From Veillonella criceti (lineage in GTDB: Bacteria; Bacillota; Negativicutes; Veillonellales; Veillonellaceae), in the NCBI RefSeq assembly GCF_900460315.1, contig NZ_UHIO01000001.1:1023501-1087500 (forward strand): 64,000 bases of DNA, read 5' to 3'. The notes under the pieces were generated by a model. That model did not search any database, was not told the DNA's origin, and saw only the letters and a program-made list of their open reading frames with translations. Every line of letters starts with the position of its first letter. The first letter of the stretch is position 1. Below are positions 16,895 to 25,944 of the stretch, one piece after another. The position numbers and the translations under genes were made by a program.

Positions 16895-17569
16895 TTATTG
16901 CTCCTTTTCTTTATCTTTAATCATATTTAAGTCACTGTATAAGGTAAAACGAGAAATACCAAAATATTCACCAATCTTATCGGCTGCTTTGGAAATCAAA
17001 AAAGCCCCTGAATCATTTAAAAATTTCAACGCTTCAATCCGTTCTGCTTTATTCATCAACTGCGCTGGTTTGCCAACTTGCTGTACGGCTTGTTCAATTA
17101 AATCATCTAATAAGTCAGCTACACTGGTCGTAATCCGTTCTGCTCCAGCGGAAGCTTTAGTATCATGCGTAAGATTAGGAACGCCTGCATTATCAGCAAC
17201 TTGATTAACAATTTGTTGTAAATGCATCAAATTAGTAATATCTGAATTAATGCCAAAAACATACATAATGTCCCCATTTTCATCACGCATATACATCGTA
17301 CTTGACCTAAATACACGACCATCCTTAGTCCGTGTCAAATAGCCATATCGATCAGCTACATCTTTTCCCCCATTTTTAAGGGCCTCTAATACAACATGCG
17401 AAGGCCCATCGCCAAGTTTACGGTTAGAAACTTTGCCATTTTCTATACAAACCACTGTCCCCTCCATTTCAGGAGTTCTTACATCATGAATCACTACTTC
17501 ACAGGTTTCACCAAACTGCTGAGCTAACCCATGAGCAATCTGTTTCAGTACCGCTAAATCATTTTTCAT
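16895..17569 (-). CDS. YheO-like PAS/HTH transcriptional regulator (DauR type)
   Basis: Start at 17569 (MKNDLAVLKQIAHGLAQQFG) chosen over an in-frame ATG 19 codons earlier because of a GTGAGG site and a family-like N-terminus; 224 residues. The N-terminal half is the YheO PAS-like domain (CEVVIHDVRTPEMEGTVVCI, GRVFRSSTMYMRDENG). The C-terminal half is the HTH_22 domain (ADKIGEYFGISRFTLYSDLN). Related DauR proteins control D-amino acid catabolism. Position upstream of dpaL suggests it senses diaminopropionate or another amino acid and controls that operon. Ligand is inferred. Confidence 0.85.
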   Translation of the reverse strand: MKNDLAVLKQIAHGLAQQFGETCEVVIHDVRTPEMEGTVVCIENGKVSNRKLGDGPSHVVLEALKNGGKDVADRYGYLTRTKDGRVFRSSTMYMRDENGDIMYVFGINSDITNLMHLQQIVNQVADNAGVPNLTHDTKASAGAERITTSVADLLDDLIEQAVQQVGKPAQLMNKAERIEALKFLNDSGAFLISKAADKIGEYFGISRFTLYSDLNMIKDKEKEQ

Positions 17570-17873
17570 GTTCGCTCGCCTCACTTTACTGTGTAAACAC
17601 TTTGTTACACAAGCCATCTCTTTCATTCTCCAGCTTTGTCAGCCTAACTATTTTTTTGTCAGCCTAACAAATTGTTTTGTTTCTATGATTTAATAGTATC
17701 ATAAGTATTACTAAATAGCAATATTCAAAAATTAAATAATAAGAAAAATTTATAAATATGCTTGTGTATTAGTTTTTTCAAGTTGTTAGTACTTTTATTT
17801 TTACAAAAATTGTAAATTATGCTATAAAGAAGTGAAACGATAGTATTTTAATATTACTAAGGAGTTATCGACT

Positions 17874-18818
17874 ATGAAGTCTGTTATTGATTGGATTAAA
17901 ATGATTATAAACGACTATAGCGACCATAATATTTCACGCTTATCAGCCGAAACAACCTATTACATTATTTTATCGATTGTACCGTTTTTAATTATTGCAT
18001 TAACCGGTATTACTGTATTTCTTAATCATAATACAGATGTCCTTAATCAATTAGTGGCTTTGTTACCACCTGAATCACAACATACCTTAACTAGTTTGAT
18101 TGAAGATTTAACAGAAAACCAAAGCACGACCTTATTTTCAGTCGGTATTATCACTGCATTTTGGACCTTATCGGCCAGTACAAGATCCTTAATCAACGCT
18201 CTCAATACAATGCTTAGCCTTGATCATATTAAGGAAAGTATTATTAAAATGTATAGCAAAGCCTTATTCTTTACTTTTATTGGTGCTATCACCGGTTTCT
18301 TGGGCCTTGTGTTATCCGTATATGGGCAATCCTTTTTACAACTCTTTGGTAACTTCTTTGGTATTCCTAAAGAAGTCATCCGCTTAGCAGGGGCTTTTAC
18401 TACCTTATTGCCACTCGTTTCCTTTATTATTTCGCTAACTCTGTTTTATCACTATGCACCACGCCATGAAACAGGCAAAATTATTAGTTGGAAACGTTCC
18501 TTTGCGGGTGGCCTATTAGCTACTATTCTTTGGCTACTTCTCACAATAGGTTATCGCTTCTACATTACAAATTTTGCTGGTGGCTCCTCAACATATGGTC
18601 CATTAGTTGGTATTATGATTCTCTTCGTTTGGATTAACTTATCAGTCCAAACCATTTTACTAAGTGCTGAAATCATTCGTAATCGCGACCTTGATGAAAA
18701 ACTCGAAACAGATGCCATTAAAGCTCAAATTAGTGAAGTCAAACAAGCAAAAAAAGAAAAGCGGGAAAAAGAAAAGAAAGCTAACGAAAAACGAATACAA
18801 GAAAAATTACAATCATAA
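17874..18818 (+). CDS. YihY/UPF0761 (BrkB) family membrane protein
   Basis: 314 residues with six hydrophobic helices. Family motifs LSAETTYYIILSIVPFLI near residue 23 and TSGSSTYGPLVG-like GGSSTYGPLVGIMILFVWI near residue 240 are clear. AAGGAGTT precedes the start. The C-terminus (from about 285) is a lysine/glutamate-rich coiled-coil tail unusual in length and charge. The biochemical role of this family is not settled (virulence factor BrkB, once misnamed RNase BN). It stands alone between two minus-strand genes. Confidence 0.85.
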   Translation: MKSVIDWIKMIINDYSDHNISRLSAETTYYIILSIVPFLIIALTGITVFLNHNTDVLNQLVALLPPESQHTLTSLIEDLTENQSTTLFSVGIITAFWTLSASTRSLINALNTMLSLDHIKESIIKMYSKALFFTFIGAITGFLGLVLSVYGQSFLQLFGNFFGIPKEVIRLAGAFTTLLPLVSFIISLTLFYHYAPRHETGKIISWKRSFAGGLLATILWLLLTIGYRFYITNFAGGSSTYGPLVGIMILFVWINLSVQTILLSAEIIRNRDLDEKLETDAIKAQISEVKQAKKEKREKEKKANEKRIQEKLQS

Positions 18819-18854
18819 AATTTTCCCCAAAAGAATACTCTACTTGTTAACACA

Positions 18855-18895
18855 AAAAGCCTTAGCATGACATCAAGTCAGCTAAGGCTTTTTTA
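18855..18895. terminator. Terminator of the YihY gene
   Basis: AAAAAGCCTTAGC pairs with GCTAAGGCTTTTTT around a 14-base loop. Both flanks suit both strands, so it may also serve the convergent amidohydrolase gene. Confidence 0.85.
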
Positions 18896-18931
18896 TTATT
18901 GTTTATCACTATTTACTTATCTAATATTTTC

Positions 18932-20167
18932 TTATTTATCATTATGTTCCTTGAGCCACTGTAACGCATATTGCGTATACATAGCAGAGCCAATAGCTAA
19001 TGCTGATTCATCAATCTTAAAGAAATTACTATGATGGGAATGAACGGCATCAAGTTCAGGATTCGCAATACCAAAGAAAGCAAAACAACCTGGTTTTTCT
19101 TCTAAATAGTAAGCAAAATCTTCACCAGCCATTGTTTTTTCCATCAATACTACATTGTCTTCTCCAATTAACTCAGCCCCTACACGCTTAGCAAGGTCTG
19201 AAGACGCTGGCTCATTAATTGTTGGTGGCACCATCTGTCTAAATGTTACATTAGCTGTGGCACCATAACCTTTAGCCGTTTCTTCCGCCATCTGAGTCAT
19301 AGCCTTTTTCAATTCATCACCAATGGAATGTTTGAAATAGCGCGCCGTACCTTCTAACTTCGCATGTCCTGAAATTACATTATAACGATCACCACTGGTT
19401 ACTTTACCAATCGTCACAACCACGGACTCAAGGGGATTAAAATGCCGTGATACTAATGTCTGCAAATTCATAATAATAGCCGCTGCTACTACTGTGGCAT
19501 CCACTGTCAAATGCGGTTGTGCACCATGACCAGCTTGCCCTTCAATTTCAATGCCTAGCTCAAGCGACGCGGCCATTCGTTCTCCTGCTTCTACAGAAAT
19601 CTGCCCGGCAGGCAAGTCAATCCAAATATGTCCACCAAATACACTATCTGTTTCAGCAAACCATGTACCAAATTCTTTCATGTATTTAGCGCCTTCAGCG
19701 CTTTCTTCCGCTGGCTGGAATACAAGAAATACTTTCCCTTCAATATCCTGCTGCAAAGTTTTTAACATCTTAGCGGCCCCTAAAAGAATGGCCATATGCG
19801 CATCATGACCACAGGCATGCATTTTTCCTTCATGTTTAGAGGCAAACTCATGACCGGTTTGTTCCGTTACATTAAGAGCATCAATATCAGCGCGCAACAT
19901 AATCGTCTTACCTGGCTTTGCGCCCTCAATCCACGCCACAATACCTGTATTCTTTTCAGTATTAATTTCATAGGGAATCCCTAATTTATCCAATTCACCA
20001 GCTAAATATTGAGTCGTTGCTTGTTCCTCAAAACTTACTTCTGGATATTGATGCAAATGACGACGCCAAGCAATAATATCACCTTCGTATTCCTTTTGCA
20101 ATCGTTTAACGGCTTCTATTGTATTCATTGCTGTACTATTTGTATTCGTAACTGTTGTTGATTCCAT
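18932..20167 (-). CDS. M20 family amidohydrolase (aminoacylase / hippurate hydrolase type)
   Basis: 411 residues from 20167 (MESTTVTNTNSTAM), chosen because TTGGAGG lies just upstream; the longer reading lacks a site. Metal-binding elements are MHACGHDAHMAILLGAAKML near residue 105 and FQPAEESAEGAKYMKEFG near residue 140; the C-terminal zinc His is in HSHHSNFFKIDE. Members remove acyl groups from N-acylated amino acids or open p-aminobenzoyl/indole conjugates in the cytosol. Substrate unknown. It is monocistronic and divergent from the LysE exporter. Confidence 0.87.
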   Translation of the reverse strand: MESTTVTNTNSTAMNTIEAVKRLQKEYEGDIIAWRRHLHQYPEVSFEEQATTQYLAGELDKLGIPYEINTEKNTGIVAWIEGAKPGKTIMLRADIDALNVTEQTGHEFASKHEGKMHACGHDAHMAILLGAAKMLKTLQQDIEGKVFLVFQPAEESAEGAKYMKEFGTWFAETDSVFGGHIWIDLPAGQISVEAGERMAASLELGIEIEGQAGHGAQPHLTVDATVVAAAIIMNLQTLVSRHFNPLESVVVTIGKVTSGDRYNVISGHAKLEGTARYFKHSIGDELKKAMTQMAEETAKGYGATANVTFRQMVPPTINEPASSDLAKRVGAELIGEDNVVLMEKTMAGEDFAYYLEEKPGCFAFFGIANPELDAVHSHHSNFFKIDESALAIGSAMYTQYALQWLKEHNDK

Positions 20168-20363
20168 ATGTTGTCCTCCAATCTCTTTGGTTCTCATAGT
20201 AGAATAATTGAGTCTCCTTGTCAAGTTTTTCCTACCTAAACACTATGATATAATTTTCAGATACTTACGCTTTTTTGTGATATACTAAACGATATACTAA
20301 ATAGTCACTTTATAAAAACTTCTAACCAATATATTCATCCAACCAATAAAGGACGTGACGCCC

Positions 20364-21047
20364 ATGGATACTACCTTATTTCCATATTTTTTAATCTCAT
20401 CCATTCTACTCACCTTGGCACCTGGACCAGACAATTTATATTTATTAGCTAAAAGTATTACTGATGGGGCCAAAAACGGCATTATCTTAGCAGGTGGTCT
20501 TGCGTCAGGCATCATTTTTCACACTACCCTAGTCATTCTAGGTGTAGCTGCCTTAGTCAAAAGTTCACCTATGGCCTTCGCTACCTTAAAATATGTAGGC
20601 GCAGCCTATCTATTTTATCTTGCTTATGGGGCTTTTACAGCGAAAGTAAATGAAACAAGTTCTACTGTAGTTACAACGGATAAAACTATATCTACTGAAA
20701 CTTCTTCTACTGAAAGAGTATCTGTATCTGTTAAAACTTCCTCTGAAACAGGTCTTGCCATTTATCGTAAAGGCTTAATTATGAATATATTAAATCCTAA
20801 AGTATTGCTATTCTTTTTAGCCTTCTTACCTCAATTTGTAAGTCCTAATAGTGAAAATCCAAGCCTTGCCATTGCTTTCTTAGGGGCCACTTTTAGCTTG
20901 CAAGCCTTTATTTTATTCAGCCTTATTGCTCTTTGTGCTGGTAAATTACGGGGCTTTTTACACCAAGGACCAAAATCGCAACGCATATTAAATCGTGTGC
21001 AAGGTATAGTCCTTTTAGGTATTGGTGGCTTGTTGTTATTCTTTTAA
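20364..21047 (+). CDS. LysE/RhtB family amino acid exporter
   Basis: 227 residues with the usual six hydrophobic helices. TLAPGPDNLYLLAKSITDGAKNG near the N-terminus is the family hallmark and GLIMNILNPKVLLFFLAFLPQF the second. AAAGGA ten bases upstream favours the ATG at 20364 over a GTG three codons earlier. A Thr/Ser-rich loop (about residues 98-125) is longer than usual. Exports amino acids; substrate not predictable. Divergent from the amidohydrolase, which could release the amino acid to be exported. Confidence 0.85.
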   Translation: MDTTLFPYFLISSILLTLAPGPDNLYLLAKSITDGAKNGIILAGGLASGIIFHTTLVILGVAALVKSSPMAFATLKYVGAAYLFYLAYGAFTAKVNETSSTVVTTDKTISTETSSTERVSVSVKTSSETGLAIYRKGLIMNILNPKVLLFFLAFLPQFVSPNSENPSLAIAFLGATFSLQAFILFSLIALCAGKLRGFLHQGPKSQRILNRVQGIVLLGIGGLLLFF

Positions 21048-21164
21048 CAAACTATACCACCTGTATTACAATTATATTACAGGATGCTCTTCTAGGGAGT
21101 TAATCGTATAGCACTCTCAGATTATATTCAAACTAGTGTACTTTAGAGAAAGATGTCTATAAAT

Positions 21165-21215
21165 AAAAGGATGTAACCTTACATGAATATCCTCATGTAA
21201 CAGTTACATCCTTTT
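21165..21215. terminator. Bidirectional terminator after the LysE gene
   Basis: AAAAGGATGTAAC pairs with GTTACATCCTTTT, with a second inner stem TTACATGA/TCATGTAA. It separates the convergent LysE and HtpX-like genes. Confidence 0.75.
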
Positions 21216-21287
21216 GTATTATTTAACCCAAGTTACAATGTCCGCTAAAATTCGAAGATCTCCATCACTTATCAATTTCTACTTTTT

Positions 21288-22208
21288 TTATTTATTCGCT
21301 AGCTGTTGCAACTTTGCTACTCGCTTATACAATGGTGGATGATCACTAAATAACTGATTAATAAAGCCATGCGTATCGCCATAACGACTTAATTTCGCCA
21401 ATGCAGAGGCTAATTCCATACCTAGCCCTAATTCATGCGCATACCGATCAGCTCGATATTCCGCAATACGTGAGCCAAAAGGACTTAATAATACGAAGGC
21501 TGTATTAACGGCTGAATTCATAATTCGAACAATAAAATTTAAAGCTAATATAATTAAAGTAAAGAAAAATGACAAAATATTGATAAAAGGAATAAATCGA
21601 ATGATATTATGAACAAACACAATAAGCCTAATAATAAAGCTAAATACGCGAAGTACTAAATTATAGGCAGAACCAATCGCAAACGATGTCATACCATATG
21701 TCGTATCTCGATGAACTAAATGGCTTAACTCATGCGCTAGTACACCTTTTAACTCGGCTGGCTCCATTTCAGCTAATAAACCTGCATAAACCACGACACG
21801 ATCATGGCCCATAGCAAACGCATTAACTTCACCACTTTGGCCAACATACAAACGATACTTTTGAGGATTAACACCCGCCCGCTGGCACACGTCCTGCCAA
21901 CAAGCAACTAAATATTCACCTAACTCTCCTTGTGGTTTAGTGATTCCCGTAAAAGAAAGATGCAAACTTTGTACAGGTGGTAATTGATATAAAATAATAA
22001 AACTTACAAATAATAAACCAACCCAAACACAGGCAATAGCGAAACTATGCTCCGGTAAGTTAAACGCTCGTAAAAATTCCAGAATAAAAGGTTGATCTAG
22101 TACATTTCGAATGCCAAATACAACCAATATATTATTGATAAAATGTAGTACAATAGATGCCACGAACCCATAAGCAAAGGCCGTTAAAACAACAAGTAGA
22201 ATTCCCAT
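21288..22208 (-). CDS. HtpX-like M48 membrane metalloprotease
   Basis: 306 residues. The zinc motif is LAHELSHLVHRD (HExxH) near residue 160 and the third ligand Glu lies in EYRADRYAHELG near residue 250. N-terminal helices (1-25, 60-80) and a pair around 175-240 anchor it in the membrane. M48 proteases of this layout degrade misfolded membrane proteins. It is the last core gene before the integrative elements. Confidence 0.87.
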   Translation of the reverse strand: MGILLVVLTAFAYGFVASIVLHFINNILVVFGIRNVLDQPFILEFLRAFNLPEHSFAIACVWVGLLFVSFIILYQLPPVQSLHLSFTGITKPQGELGEYLVACWQDVCQRAGVNPQKYRLYVGQSGEVNAFAMGHDRVVVYAGLLAEMEPAELKGVLAHELSHLVHRDTTYGMTSFAIGSAYNLVLRVFSFIIRLIVFVHNIIRFIPFINILSFFFTLIILALNFIVRIMNSAVNTAFVLLSPFGSRIAEYRADRYAHELGLGMELASALAKLSRYGDTHGFINQLFSDHPPLYKRVAKLQQLANK

Positions 22209-22302
22209 GATTTCTTTGCTCCTTAACTAATATATAGTTATAGTATACTCCTTTCTCAATACTTGATTAAGTATTTATTATTGATTTTATTCTATACTAT
22301 AA

Positions 22303-22346
22303 AAGCTGTAATGAAGGCCGTCAAACTGACAGGCCTCATTACAGCT
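22303..22346. terminator. Hairpin terminator left of the integration site
   Basis: AAGCTGTAATGA and TCATTACAGCTT, extended by GGCC/GGCC, form a long perfect stem on the core-genome side of the tRNA fragment. Confidence 0.75.
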
Positions 22347-22440
22347 TATACATATGATTAAAATTTATGTTTTCTCAAATAATTGACATACAAATTGGCT
22401 TCCTCGCCAACATTTTTTATTCTGCTTTTTCTAAAAAACC

Positions 22441-22496
22441 AATAAACATCAGTGGTGCGCCTAGCAGGATTCGAACCTGCGCACCCGGTTCCGGAG
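22441..22496 (-). repeat. Attachment site copy 1 (tRNA-Arg 3' half)
   Basis: Identical to 25581-25636. The tRNA part, from CCA through the T arm and the 3' anticodon stem to the anticodon (CCGGAG on the plus strand), matches the intact tRNA-Arg at 39509-39552. Beyond it the sequence changes to TTGTAATTTC, so no cloverleaf can form. This is the left chromosomal junction. Confidence 0.9.
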
Positions 22497-22658
22497 TTGT
22501 AATTTCTAAAAACTCCTAGTAAACATTAATATAATTATATCTAAAAATCCCCATTATATGAGGAAAGTTTTATTTCTATTTATTTTCAATATAACTCTTA
22601 AATCTATTTTTTCTAAAAAAAAATTAGACTTTCAGTAGATAATGGCTGACAAATTGAC
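22441..22658. repeat. Left-end direct repeat of element A
   Basis: 218 bases matching 25581-25798 with only about five substitutions and no length change. It starts with the attachment site and ends in TGGCTGACAAATTGAC. The motif GGCTGACAAA recurs at the right ends of both elements and could be an integrase arm site. Confidence 0.85.
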
Positions 22659-22844
22659 CTACACTTTCTCAAAATTTATAACTTTTATTATAATATACGA
22701 ATAGAAACGAAAAGCTATAAATCATTATGAATTTAACGAAGCAATTCTCATTTATATATATAATTTTTTAAATTAATATCGCTAAATTATCTGTGCCTTA
22801 ATGATAGGTAGCCTTACTTGTATACCTATCAGCACAAGCTATGC

Positions 22845-23432
22845 ATGGGGATGGAAATCAGTTTGACGTCAGCCATTTCAAAAGCCTTAGAAGTTACTAA
22901 TGAAAAAATTGCTGTTACTGGTCTTATGAAAACCATTAATTTAGATGATTTATTATCTTTAAAAATTGATGAATTGCCTTCATTTGGTGGTAATACTAAA
23001 TTAGGGATTGAATCCTTAGAAGATACTGGTGAATTTAAAACAAATATTTTTAACGAAACACAAGAGTTAAACGTAAATGTATTGAATGTGAACCAACAGG
23101 TTCTTTCAAATTTAAATTCTCATCAGTTATCTGTATCTACAATTTTATCTACAGAAACAGATAGTATTCGTGGTGAACAACAAAAACTACATGCTATTGA
23201 AAGTATTAATGGATTACAACAATATGAGTCTTTAAAACAAAAGGGAGCTGATTTAATACATCGTATTGAAAAAGAACAATTAGCCCATCAAGAAGAAAAA
23301 TTTGATGAAGAAGTAGCAATTAATAAACAAAATTTAGGCGCTATGGATCCTTATCATCCTACACCATATGATGATGTGTTAAAAAAATCCTTACCCATTC
23401 AAACTAAACCATATGGATTCCCTGATCTATAA
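22845..23432 (+). CDS. Unknown protein, possibly 5'-truncated
   Basis: About 195 residues from the first in-frame ATG (MGMEISLTSAISKALEVTNE). No good ribosome site precedes it and a stop lies 36 bases upstream in frame, so it may be a leftover of a larger gene. The product is hydrophilic and acidic with predicted helices (residues about 105-170, heptad-like LKQKGADLIHRIEKEQLAHQ) and a proline/tyrosine-rich tail (DPYHPTPYDD, KPYGFPDL). No signal peptide or membrane helix. I do not recognise the family. It is convergent with the lipoprotein gene. Confidence 0.5.
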   Translation: MGMEISLTSAISKALEVTNEKIAVTGLMKTINLDDLLSLKIDELPSFGGNTKLGIESLEDTGEFKTNIFNETQELNVNVLNVNQQVLSNLNSHQLSVSTILSTETDSIRGEQQKLHAIESINGLQQYESLKQKGADLIHRIEKEQLAHQEEKFDEEVAINKQNLGAMDPYHPTPYDDVLKKSLPIQTKPYGFPDL

Positions 23433-23436
23433 GCAA

Positions 23437-23469
23437 ATAAGCCTACTTGCTTATAGCAAGTAGGCTTAT
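23437..23469. terminator. Bidirectional terminator
   Basis: ATAAGCCTACTTGC and its exact complement enclose TTATA, between convergent genes of element A. Confidence 0.85.
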
Positions 23470-23478
23470 CTCTTATTT

Positions 23479-24054
23479 TTATTTATTCGTAGTTAACACA
23501 CTATCATCATAGGTAAAATTATCATATTTATATTCAAACATAGTTGCTTCTTTTGTTCTATTTTTAATTTCATCTTCTTTTACCGTTTTTAATTCATCAA
23601 TTTTTTTCTTTAATTCTTCTTTATCTGTAAATCGTTTATAGGTATAGCTTTTGGCCCACGATTTTTCTTCTGTTACTAAGGTATCTTGTTTTTCATTATA
23701 TGTATATACCTCTTTGTCATGACTTTGTAAATCTCTTAATGCATTATTATTAAAAACTGCTTTATTATCTCCTTTCCATTCATTTAACGTGTTATGGAAT
23801 TCAAGATGAAAAGTTCCTAATGGCTGCTCATCATTTTTAGTTTGTTTTGTTTCATAGCCAAATGAATGATAGGAAATAATATATTGATTGTCTTTATCTT
23901 TCTTAATATCAATCCAACGAACCCCATTAAGATCGACTTCTTCTTTAATCCATTGTCCTACAATCTTATCTTCTGGTTCTGCCCCACAACCAGCTAATAC
24001 TACCATAGCTACTGCCATAATTGCCAATACTGCATATTTAATCATTGTTTTCAT
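23479..24054 (-). CDS. Element A lipoprotein, unknown function
   Basis: 191 residues. The signal peptide ends in the lipobox LAGC, lipidated Cys23. The rest is charged and begins with EDKIVGQWIKEEVDLNG, a lipocalin-like opening seen in many small lipoproteins of the type 'G-W'. The C-terminus KTVKEDEIKNRTKEATMFEY...YDDSVL is echoed by the element B lipoprotein (RPLKEQEIKDRTKNDNMFTH...YDDSVL), so the two are homologous though diverged in the middle. It follows the secreted-protein gene by 57 bases on the same strand. Likely anchored to a membrane facing the periplasm. Confidence 0.75.
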   Translation of the reverse strand: MKTMIKYAVLAIMAVAMVVLAGCGAEPEDKIVGQWIKEEVDLNGVRWIDIKKDKDNQYIISYHSFGYETKQTKNDEQPLGTFHLEFHNTLNEWKGDNKAVFNNNALRDLQSHDKEVYTYNEKQDTLVTEEKSWAKSYTYKRFTDKEELKKKIDELKTVKEDEIKNRTKEATMFEYKYDNFTYDDSVLTTNK

Positions 24055-24111
24055 ACTAACACGTCCTTTCGTTATCGACTTAAATAGGTTTTATATAAAT
24101 AAATTACTCCC

Positions 24112-24726
24112 TTAATGATGATATATCCTATCTCTAGCTACATAACCTTCTGTTACTAAATCAAATTTTTGTTTCTTCGGATTCCATTCTAAATAATATC
24201 TATAATCTTGATTACTTTTAAAATCATTTAAAAATAGATTTAATTGATTAGAATTTAATGGATTAATCTCTATATCAGCATATCCCGCTTCAGTGGCACC
24301 AAATGGATCCTTAAAATCATATAAATTAATATAATCTATCAAACGAGTTTTATTCTTATCAAATCCTACAAGTGATAGATATAAATTATCTCTATCATTT
24401 GTATTTTGTAAATACAATAAAATTTTATAAAAATTTTTTTGTGCCACATTATCATAAAATGAAGTAATTGTTAACATCCCATACTTAAAAGTCGGAAATA
24501 TTCTTTGTAAAACTTTGTTGTCATTAATCTTTATAGTTAATACTTTCCCAATAAAAGATACATCTATAACACCATCAATAGACTTTAAATTCCCAGTCTC
24601 CTCTTTAACAGGATAATTAAACCGCATAAAAGTTTTAGACCCATTATATTCAAAAGCTGCATTTACTGGAATATATATCGAAAGTAAACACATAAACATC
24701 ACTATAAACTTATAAAATACATTCAT
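24112..24726 (-). CDS. Element A secreted protein, unknown function
   Basis: 204 residues with a cleavable signal peptide (about 1-24, ending VNAA). The mature part is a beta-rich domain: GSKTFMRFNYPVKEETGNLK, VLQRIFPTFKYGMLTITSFY, DYINLYDFKDPFGATEAGYA and YRYYLEWNPKKQKFDL. All of these recur almost unchanged in the element B protein at 26546. GGGGGAATT precedes the start. First gene of a two-gene unit with the lipoprotein. I do not know the family; a periplasmic role coupled to the lipoprotein is inferred. Confidence 0.75.
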   Translation of the reverse strand: MNVFYKFIVMFMCLLSIYIPVNAAFEYNGSKTFMRFNYPVKEETGNLKSIDGVIDVSFIGKVLTIKINDNKVLQRIFPTFKYGMLTITSFYDNVAQKNFYKILLYLQNTNDRDNLYLSLVGFDKNKTRLIDYINLYDFKDPFGATEAGYADIEINPLNSNQLNLFLNDFKSNQDYRYYLEWNPKKQKFDLVTEGYVARDRIYHH

Positions 24727-24910
24727 ATAATTCCCCCTTTTAACTACTTTTACACTCTTAACTACAATTCATTATCCCAAATTATCTATTCAACAAAACA
24801 TAAAATTCATCTTGTCTTTAAGATAACGAAAAAAACACCTTTTGTAAAGCTTTTTTGCTTTCACAAAAATTCTTAAATTGCAATATGAAATTGAACACCC
24901 TTCAAAGTTA

Positions 24911-25400
24911 CTAACTGTTTAACTCCCAATGACCAAACTCTTCGCGAGTTAAAATTGACTTATCCCGTAAATCTATAGATTTTCCCAAGTATTTCTTATG
25001 CTTAAATATTTTAGCTTTACTAGTTGATCTACTCAGCATAAGAGGTAAATCTAATGGAGTAATTCGCAATACACTTTGATATACATAGTTATATAAAGTT
25101 TTTGTAGGTACCATTTCATTACGTACAAACAAACACTTACGCAATGCATAACCGACGGCAGTAGCTATAAACCATTTATCTTCAAAAAATTTTGCCTCAA
25201 TCCATGAAAAAATGGTTCAATCGCCCCTGCTTTTAGCGTATTAAAAGGTCCTCTTCTAGACACTTCGTATTGATGTTGTCCATAATCAGACAAATACATT
25301 AATACACATTTCCTTGCTTGAATTGAACCACTGTGCCACACTTAATTTCAGCATTAATTGTTGTTCTAGAACGACCTAATGCTTTAACAGTACAAGATTT
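24911..25400 (-). pseudogene. IS30-family transposase remnant
   Basis: Pieces in successive frames on the minus strand spell an IS30 transposase N-terminal half: ALGRSRTTINAEIKCGTVVQ (HTH), YLSDYGQHQYEVSRRG, WFIATAVGYALRKCLFVRNE and then VPTKTLYNYVYQSVLRITPL ending at REEFGHWELNS and a stop. The FGHWE motif is where the catalytic DDE domain should begin, and it is absent. At least three frameshifts and stops are present. No terminal inverted repeats were found. Confidence 0.8.
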
Positions 25401-25482
25401 AGATTAGACACCTTAATCATAACACAATCGGTACTCACTATGGATTATTTATTATATGTTTAATTTCATTGTACAATTAACC

Positions 25483-25560
25483 TTATAACAAAAAGGTAGA
25501 AAATGAACACTTATTTTCTACCTTTTTTTTAAAACTGGCTGACAAACCTGTTTTTTCTAA
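25483..25560. repeat. Right-end repeat of element A with hairpin
   Basis: TTATAACAAAAAGGTAGAAA followed by a hairpin (25490-25530, arms AAAAAGGTAGAAAATGA and its near-complement) and ACTGGCTGACAAA. The same arrangement occurs at 39386-39480. Confidence 0.8.
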
Positions 25561-25580
25561 TATTTTATTTTTAAAAAACC

Positions 25581-25798
25581 AATAAACATCAGTGGTGCGC
25601 CTAGCAGGATTCGAACCTGCGCACCCGGTTCCGGAGTTGTAATTTCTAAAAACTCCTAGTAAACATTAATATAATTATATCTAAAAATCCCCATTATATG
25701 AGGAAAGTTTTATTTCTATTTATTTTCAATATAACTCTTAAATCTATTTCTTCTAAAAAAAATTTAGACTTTCAGTAGATAATGGCCGACAAATTGAC
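25581..25798. repeat. Attachment site copy 2 and left-end direct repeat of element B
   Basis: Nearly identical to 22441-22658. Marks the junction between the two tandem elements. Confidence 0.88.
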
Positions 25799-25944
25799 AT
25801 ACAATGCTTTATAATTTATCAAAATTTTAAGTACCTAATCATATTTTTATAAAGATAAATACATAAAATATTAACTATAGATATTCTCATTTAGCAAAAT
25901 TAAAACGGCCTACTTTAAAATATTGTAGACCGTTTAATATTTAT

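Larger units (their letters stand above)
22441..25580. mobile_element. Integrative element A at tRNA-Arg (degenerate, no integrase)
   Basis: Bounded by two identical 56-base copies of the tRNA-Arg 3' half region (22441 and 25581). Its left end repeats the left end of element B for 218 bases, and its right end (hairpin plus GGCTGACAAA motif at 25483-25560) matches the right end of element B at 39386-39480. It therefore has both element ends but only cargo inside: an unknown gene, a lipoprotein, a secreted protein and an IS30 remnant. It must depend on element B's integrase in trans, or be a decayed relative. Confidence 0.8.

Noticed and set aside
22441-22496. Apparent tRNA-Arg genes at 22441 and 25581
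   Set aside because: Only the 3' half is present; the 5' half is replaced by unrelated AT-rich DNA, so they are attachment sites, not tRNAs.
24911-25144. A 77-residue protein starting MRKCLFVRNE
   Set aside because: It is an internal piece of a decayed IS30 transposase whose other parts lie in neighbouring frames.
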